DNA from: Chryseobacterium sp. SSA4.19
GTDB lineage: Bacteria > Bacteroidota > Bacteroidia > Flavobacteriales > Weeksellaceae
Reading direction: 5' to 3'
Assembly (NCBI RefSeq): GCF_022601875.1
Contig: NZ_JAKVIP010000001.1
Location: forward strand, 186,001-250,000
Length of the DNA: 64,000 nucleotides
Numbering within the stretch: position 1 is the stretch's first letter; each line of letters begins with the position of its first letter. Below, piece after piece: positions 60,430-64,000 of this stretch. The translations under genes were made by a program, and so were the position numbers. The notes below the pieces were generated by a model. It saw only the letters and a list, made by a program, of their open reading frames with translations, searched no databases and was not told the origin of the DNA.

Positions 60430-61424
60430 TTGAGAACGGTTCTGAAAAGTGGAAAGAAATCATTAATCAGGCTGCTGTTTATGATTTTCATCACACATCA
60501 TATTTTCATAAAATTGATACTGCTTTTACTTCAAAACTATTGTTTTTTTCCGATGGTGATCATTTTATAGCCTTACCGATTGTTATAAGGCCTATCCAAG
60601 ATACTGCTTTTTTTGATGTCACTTCCGTATATGGATATGCCGGACCTGTTCATAAATTCGGTGAGAGTTATGATCCTGTGGAGCTGTTGTTATTTTTTAA
60701 AACAAATTTTGTTGCTTTCTGTAAGGAACACAATATAGTTTCAGTATTTTCAAGACTGCATCCGCTCATTGATCAAAAGACAATTCTTGAAGGTCTTGGA
60801 GAAATTGTAGATTTAAACAAAACAGTATCTATAGATTTAAAAAAATCTGCTGAAGAACAGCGTAAAGAATACCGGAAGTCTTTAAAATCGGAGCTCAACC
60901 AACTGGGCAGAAAGGAAATTTATGTAAAAGAAGCAGATAGTCAGGAAGAAACAGATCAATTTATTTCAATCTATTATGAAACAATGGATAGGGTACATGC
61001 GGCTTCTAACTATTACTTTTCTAAAGAATATTTCTATGAGTTTTTAAATAATCCTGATTTTAAATCCAAATTATTGATTGCTGTCAAAAATGAAAAGGTG
61101 ATTGCAGGAGCCATTTTCACGTTGACAGAAAAAATTATGCAATATCATTTGGCCGGGACAACAGAAGAGTTTATTCCGGAAACACCTATGAAATTAATTT
61201 TAAACGAAGCCCGCTTACTAGGAAACGAGACCACTGCTGAAGATTTACACTTAGGAGGCGGTGTAGGAGGTCAGGATGATGATTCGCTGTTTAGATTTAA
61301 ATCTGCTTTCTCAAAAAATTTCAAACAATTTTCAGTATGGAAATTTATAGTAGATCAAGAAATTTATGATGAGCTGTCAAAAGATAAAACCCATCCTTCT
61401 TTTTTCCCTTTATATAGATCATAA
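60411..61424 (+). CDS. FemAB/GNAT-like acyltransferase
   Basis: 337 residues of the FemAB-like GNAT fold: SIDLKKSAEEQRKEYRKSLKSELNQLGRKEI shortened to its key part KKSAEEQRKEYRKSL, then FISIYYETMDRVHAASNYYFSKEYFYEFL, and AVKNEKVIAGAIFTLTEKIMQYHLAGTTEEF. Such proteins attach amino acids or acyl groups to amino sugars or peptides. Being next to a GNAT and a 4-aminotransferase gene it may add an acyl or aminoacyl group to the amino sugar of the repeat unit. It overlaps the GNAT gene by 19 bases. Confidence 0.75.
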   Translation: MFKFEIIENGSEKWKEIINQAAVYDFHHTSYFHKIDTAFTSKLLFFSDGDHFIALPIVIRPIQDTAFFDVTSVYGYAGPVHKFGESYDPVELLLFFKTNFVAFCKEHNIVSVFSRLHPLIDQKTILEGLGEIVDLNKTVSIDLKKSAEEQRKEYRKSLKSELNQLGRKEIYVKEADSQEETDQFISIYYETMDRVHAASNYYFSKEYFYEFLNNPDFKSKLLIAVKNEKVIAGAIFTLTEKIMQYHLAGTTEEFIPETPMKLILNEARLLGNETTAEDLHLGGGVGGQDDDSLFRFKSAFSKNFKQFSVWKFIVDQEIYDELSKDKTHPSFFPLYRS

Positions 61425-61446
61425 ACTTTAATTTTGTAAAAAAATA

Positions 61447-62580
61447 ATGAATACAAAAATCTGGCTCTCTTCTCCACATATGGGTGGAACCGAATTAAAA
61501 TACGTACACGAAGCGTTTGATGCCAATTGGGTAGCCCCTTTAGGCCCCAATGTAGATGGTTTTGAAAAAGACCTGGAAAAATTTTTACATGATGATGTGA
61601 AGGTAGCCGTTCTTTCTGCGGGAACTGCAGCCTTGCATTTGGCTTTAATTGAATGTGGAGTGGGATATGGCGATGAAGTCATTTGTCAGTCGATGACCTT
61701 TTCAGCTTCTGCCAACCCGATTGCTTACTGTGGGGCCACGCCGGTTTTTATAGACTCGGAAAAAGACACCTGGAATATGTGTCCTGTTGCCTTGGAGGAA
61801 GCGGTGCAGGACAGAATCTCTAAAGGCAAGAAGCCAAAGGCCGTTATTGTTGTTCATTTGTACGGAATGCCTGCAAAAATGGCTGAGATTACAGCAATTG
61901 CAGATAAATATCAGATTCCGGTGATTGAAGATGCCGCCGAAGCATTAGGTTCTACTTATAAGGGCAAAGCATGCGGGACTTTCGGACGTTTCGGGATTCT
62001 TTCATTCAACGGAAATAAGATTATTACCACTTCGGGTGGCGGTGCTTTGGTTTGCCATAATCAGGAAGATAAAGATAAGGCTGTTTTCCTGTCCACTCAG
62101 GCCAGGGATAATGCTCCTCATTATCAGCATTCCCATATCGGATACAATTATCGTATGAGCAATATTGTGGCAGGGATTGGCCGAGGACAGATGGAAGTAT
62201 TAAATGATCGGGTAGAAGCCCGAAGAAAAATGCATGATTTCTATGTTGGGGTTTTCAATAATATTGAGGGTGTTGAAGTATTTACTGAGCCCACAGAAGA
62301 ATTCTATTCCAACCATTGGTTGTCAGCCATCGTAATCGATGAAAGGATCACAGGAAAGAACCGGGAAGGTTTACGACTTGCTTTTTTAGAAGACAATATA
62401 GAATCCAGGCCCCTGTGGAAACCGATGCATCTTCAGCCTGTTTTTGCAGAAGCTCCGTATTACGGAACTGATGTCGCTGAAAAATTATTTGATGATGGTC
62501 TTTGTCTGCCGTCGGGATCCAATCTCTCTGATGAGGACAGAATAAGAATCGAGAACGTGATAAAAGATTTTTTTCAATAG
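61447..62580 (+). CDS. PglE-like sugar aminotransferase (DegT/DnrJ family)
   Basis: 377 residues. Start KIWLSSPHMGGTELKYVHEAFDANWVAPLGPNVDGFE, substrate loop SAGTAALHLALI, EDAAEALGSTYKGKACGTFG and the PLP-Lys motif SFNGNKIITTSGGGALV. The SPHMGG start and WVAPLGPNV are common in PglE/WbpE-like enzymes that aminate UDP-4-keto-6-deoxy-GlcNAc, which would come from the dehydratase at 33,294. It is the last gene of the locus, followed by a terminator. Confidence 0.9.
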   Translation: MNTKIWLSSPHMGGTELKYVHEAFDANWVAPLGPNVDGFEKDLEKFLHDDVKVAVLSAGTAALHLALIECGVGYGDEVICQSMTFSASANPIAYCGATPVFIDSEKDTWNMCPVALEEAVQDRISKGKKPKAVIVVHLYGMPAKMAEITAIADKYQIPVIEDAAEALGSTYKGKACGTFGRFGILSFNGNKIITTSGGGALVCHNQEDKDKAVFLSTQARDNAPHYQHSHIGYNYRMSNIVAGIGRGQMEVLNDRVEARRKMHDFYVGVFNNIEGVEVFTEPTEEFYSNHWLSAIVIDERITGKNREGLRLAFLEDNIESRPLWKPMHLQPVFAEAPYYGTDVAEKLFDDGLCLPSGSNLSDEDRIRIENVIKDFFQ

Positions 62581-62628
62581 GTATAAAAATTTTTAAATCA
62601 TAAAGTTTTAACTGGATTAAATATCCGG

Positions 62629-62665
62629 AATCAGAGGAGTCTATAGGGGCTCCTCTGATTTTATA
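62629..62665 (+). terminator. Terminator of the polysaccharide locus
   Basis: A perfect 11-base stem AATCAGAGGAG / CTCCTCTGATT with a 10-base loop is followed by TTATAAT. It is the first clear terminator since the start of the locus at 33,294. Confidence 0.82.
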
Positions 62666-62872
62666 ATATGGAGTATGATATCATTTAATTGAAAATAACA
62701 TAATTTTTAATCCTCAGAAAATAAAATCGTTCCAGAAATAGTATTGTAAGTCATAAGACGGCATACTGCAGTATAACAGGTTTTTTTCGTGAAAATTAAA
62801 ATGAATCTGAACTGCTGTCATAAGATCTCTGATAATAAGTGCACGGATTTTGCTTAACATGTTTCCCACCTT

Positions 62873-63535
62873 ATGAAAAATAAGGTTAATCTGAAATATA
62901 TGAAGTGTACTATGCAGTTGTTTTCTAAAATTACGTTTTTCACCATTCCCTTTTTCTTCCTGAAAATAAGCGCCCAGGCGGAGATCAAAGTAAATGCCGC
63001 TTTCCTTCCTGTAGGAATGTTCAATATCGCCGCCGAAAAATCCTTAAATAAGAATTTTTCTTTGCAGGCAGAAGGTTTTATATCACCCTGGAAATCATTT
63101 GCAGGAAAGAATCTCCAGATCTATATGGGAACATTGGAAGGAAGGTATTATTTTAAAGAAATGATGAAAGGTTGGTATATTGGTGCTTACGGAAGTATTG
63201 CAGCATACAATTTTCAGAAATGGAACTATTTTAAAGCCGAAGCAGTCCTGAATGCTGACGGAAGCCCTCAGCTTCTAGCGGATGGAAAGGTACGGATCAC
63301 GGAGAGGTATCAGAAAGGCCTTACTTTTATCATCGGAATAAGCGGAGGATATCACTTTACAGTCAATGAAAAGCTGGGATTGGATATTTATGCAGGGATC
63401 GGAAACAGCCAGTCTATCTATAAAGGATACTTTAAAGACAATAATCAACGGTACGACGGTGCGGAACAGTGGAATAAAAGCGGAGAGACCCTACCGACCA
63501 GAGGCGGAGTCATGATAACATATAAGTTGGATTAA
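62873..63535 (+). CDS. DUF3575-like outer-membrane protein
   Basis: 220 residues. A signal peptide lies around residues 10-36 (LFSKITFFTIPFFFLKISAQA); starts at 62900 or 62912 would shorten the N-terminus and may be the real ones. The mature part has amphipathic beta strands (EIKVNAAFLPVGMFNIAAEKSLNKNFSLQAEG, GWYIGAYGSIAAYNF, FIIGISGGYHFTVNEKLGLDIYAGIG, GGVMITYKLD) as in DUF3575 outer-membrane proteins. Function unknown; the place between two polysaccharide units may be incidental. Confidence 0.75.
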   Translation: MKNKVNLKYMKCTMQLFSKITFFTIPFFFLKISAQAEIKVNAAFLPVGMFNIAAEKSLNKNFSLQAEGFISPWKSFAGKNLQIYMGTLEGRYYFKEMMKGWYIGAYGSIAAYNFQKWNYFKAEAVLNADGSPQLLADGKVRITERYQKGLTFIIGISGGYHFTVNEKLGLDIYAGIGNSQSIYKGYFKDNNQRYDGAEQWNKSGETLPTRGGVMITYKLD

Positions 63536-63636
63536 AAGATATTGGAATGATGGGGCAGTAAAAGGCTAAAGCGAGTTTTGATTTTAGAATAATAATTAAA
63601 AATGAAGAATAACACCTGCTTTTTATAAAATATGGA

Positions 63637-63644
63637 TATATTTG
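63637..63644 (+). promoter_or_regulatory. Candidate -7 promoter element of the second Wzc gene
   Basis: TATATTTG matches TAnnTTTG and lies about 50 bases before the ATG at 63696, so a new transcription unit probably begins here. Confidence 0.5.
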
Positions 63645-63695
63645 CAAAGTTTTATTAAATCTGAAAATTCTAATTATCAAAATATAGTCCAACCA

Positions 63696-64000
63696 ATGGA
63701 TCAAAAGAACAATAAAGAAATTAATTTTAAAGAACTCTTAAATCCCTATCTGAAAAACTGGAAATATTTTGCCGGAATGGTTTTCCTGATGGCGTTATTG
63801 GCAGTTTATTATATAAAAACACAAGCCCCGGTATATAAATCACAGACTTCCGTTTTAATTAAAGATGCTAAAAAAATGTCTGCAGCGTCCGGTGATATCG
63901 GCGTACTTCAAAGCTTGGGAGGCCTTAACGGGATGGGAACCAGCAGTATTGAAAATGAGGTAGGTGTTTTTGAATCTAAAAGCATTGTGGAAGATGTTTT
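63696..64000 (+). CDS. Second Wzc-like copolymerase/kinase, cut by the window edge
   Basis: The frame from the ATG at 63696 stays open to the end (101 codons). INFKELLNPYLKNWKYFAGMVFLMALLAVYYIKTQAPVYKSQTSVLIKDAKKMSAASGDIG, summarised as LLNPYLKNWKYF, the membrane helix and VYKSQTSVLIKDAKK, matches the N-terminus of the Wzc-like protein at 36,221 ([25 protein letters not shown]), including the following GGxxGMG and EIEN/VDNE motif. The kinase half lies outside the window. Confidence 0.85.
   Translation, partial: MDQKNNKEINFKELLNPYLKNWKYFAGMVFLMALLAVYYIKTQAPVYKSQTSVLIKDAKKMSAASGDIGVLQSLGGLNGMGTSSIENEVGVFESKSIVEDV

Noticed and set aside
1..64000. tRNA genes and rRNA genes
   Set aside because: I looked for clover-leaf pairs with GGTTCRA-type T-loops in the gaps and saw none; the gaps are mostly too short. 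A tRNA search program could confirm this.

Overview
The window looks like a chromosome segment of a flavobacterium of the Chryseobacterium type (Bacteroidota, Weeksellaceae). Pointers are the low GC content, the absence of clear Shine-Dalgarno sequences, repeated TAnnTTTG -7 promoter elements, and families common in that group (DUF1573, DUF4241, a possible DUF6266 fragment, four-helix-bundle S23-like protein, FnlABC/WbuB capsule genes). The genus is inferred from gene content and style and was not tested by search. I saw no tRNA, rRNA, CRISPR array or transposase gene.

Layout. Bases 1-33,000 are mostly housekeeping genes in short units: two regulators, a lipoprotein, a CDP-alcohol phosphatidyltransferase, asnS, rpoN, an ECF sigma factor with an overlapping membrane protein, the RNase P RNA gene rnpB, a CPBP protease, ppk2, a DUF1573 protein, valS with small followers, a PfkB kinase, hydrolases, an XRE/membrane-protein pair, the class I ribonucleotide reductase genes, a MacB-like ABC exporter (ATPase, two permeases, adaptor), a Fur-family regulator divergent from a thioredoxin-reductase-like flavoprotein, glyA and recX. 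About 1.4 kb at 28,330-29,720 is nearly gene-free and holds a probable decayed gene and a 48-base perfect hairpin. Many units end in clear intrinsic terminators.

Bases 33,294-62,580 form one co-directional surface-polysaccharide locus of 28 genes with no evident internal terminator. It opens with a membrane-anchored UDP-sugar 4,6-dehydratase, a Wza-like exporter and a Wzc-like kinase. A lower-GC block (38,629-53,687) follows with a C6 dehydrogenase, a nearly complete legionaminic-type nonulosonic acid (NulO) pathway (LegB, LegC, LegH/NeuD, NeuB, NeuC, PtmE), a second divergent NeuB paired with an SpsF-like cytidylyltransferase and a YhcH/NanQ-type protein, a Wzy polymerase, an acyltransferase, a GT with sialyltransferase-like motifs, Wzx flippase and a GT4. 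The locus closes with UDP-L-FucNAc genes (FnlA/B/C), a WbuB-like transferase, a PglC-like initiating transferase, two N-acyltransferases and a PglE-like aminotransferase. After a terminator come an outer-membrane protein and the start of a second Wzc gene, cut by the window edge.

How the genes work together (inference). The dehydratase at 33,294, the aminotransferase at 61,447 and one of the acyltransferases could make a bacillosamine-like UDP-sugar that the PglC-like enzyme loads on the lipid carrier. WbuB would add L-FucNAc, the GT4 at 52,563 perhaps a uronic acid, and the GT at 50,281 a NulO. Wzx and Wzy would flip and polymerise the unit and Wza/Wzc export it. The most unusual items are the doubled NeuB system with a NanQ-like partner, and a four-helix-bundle gene flanked by inverted repeats that appears to have inserted at the start of fnlC.
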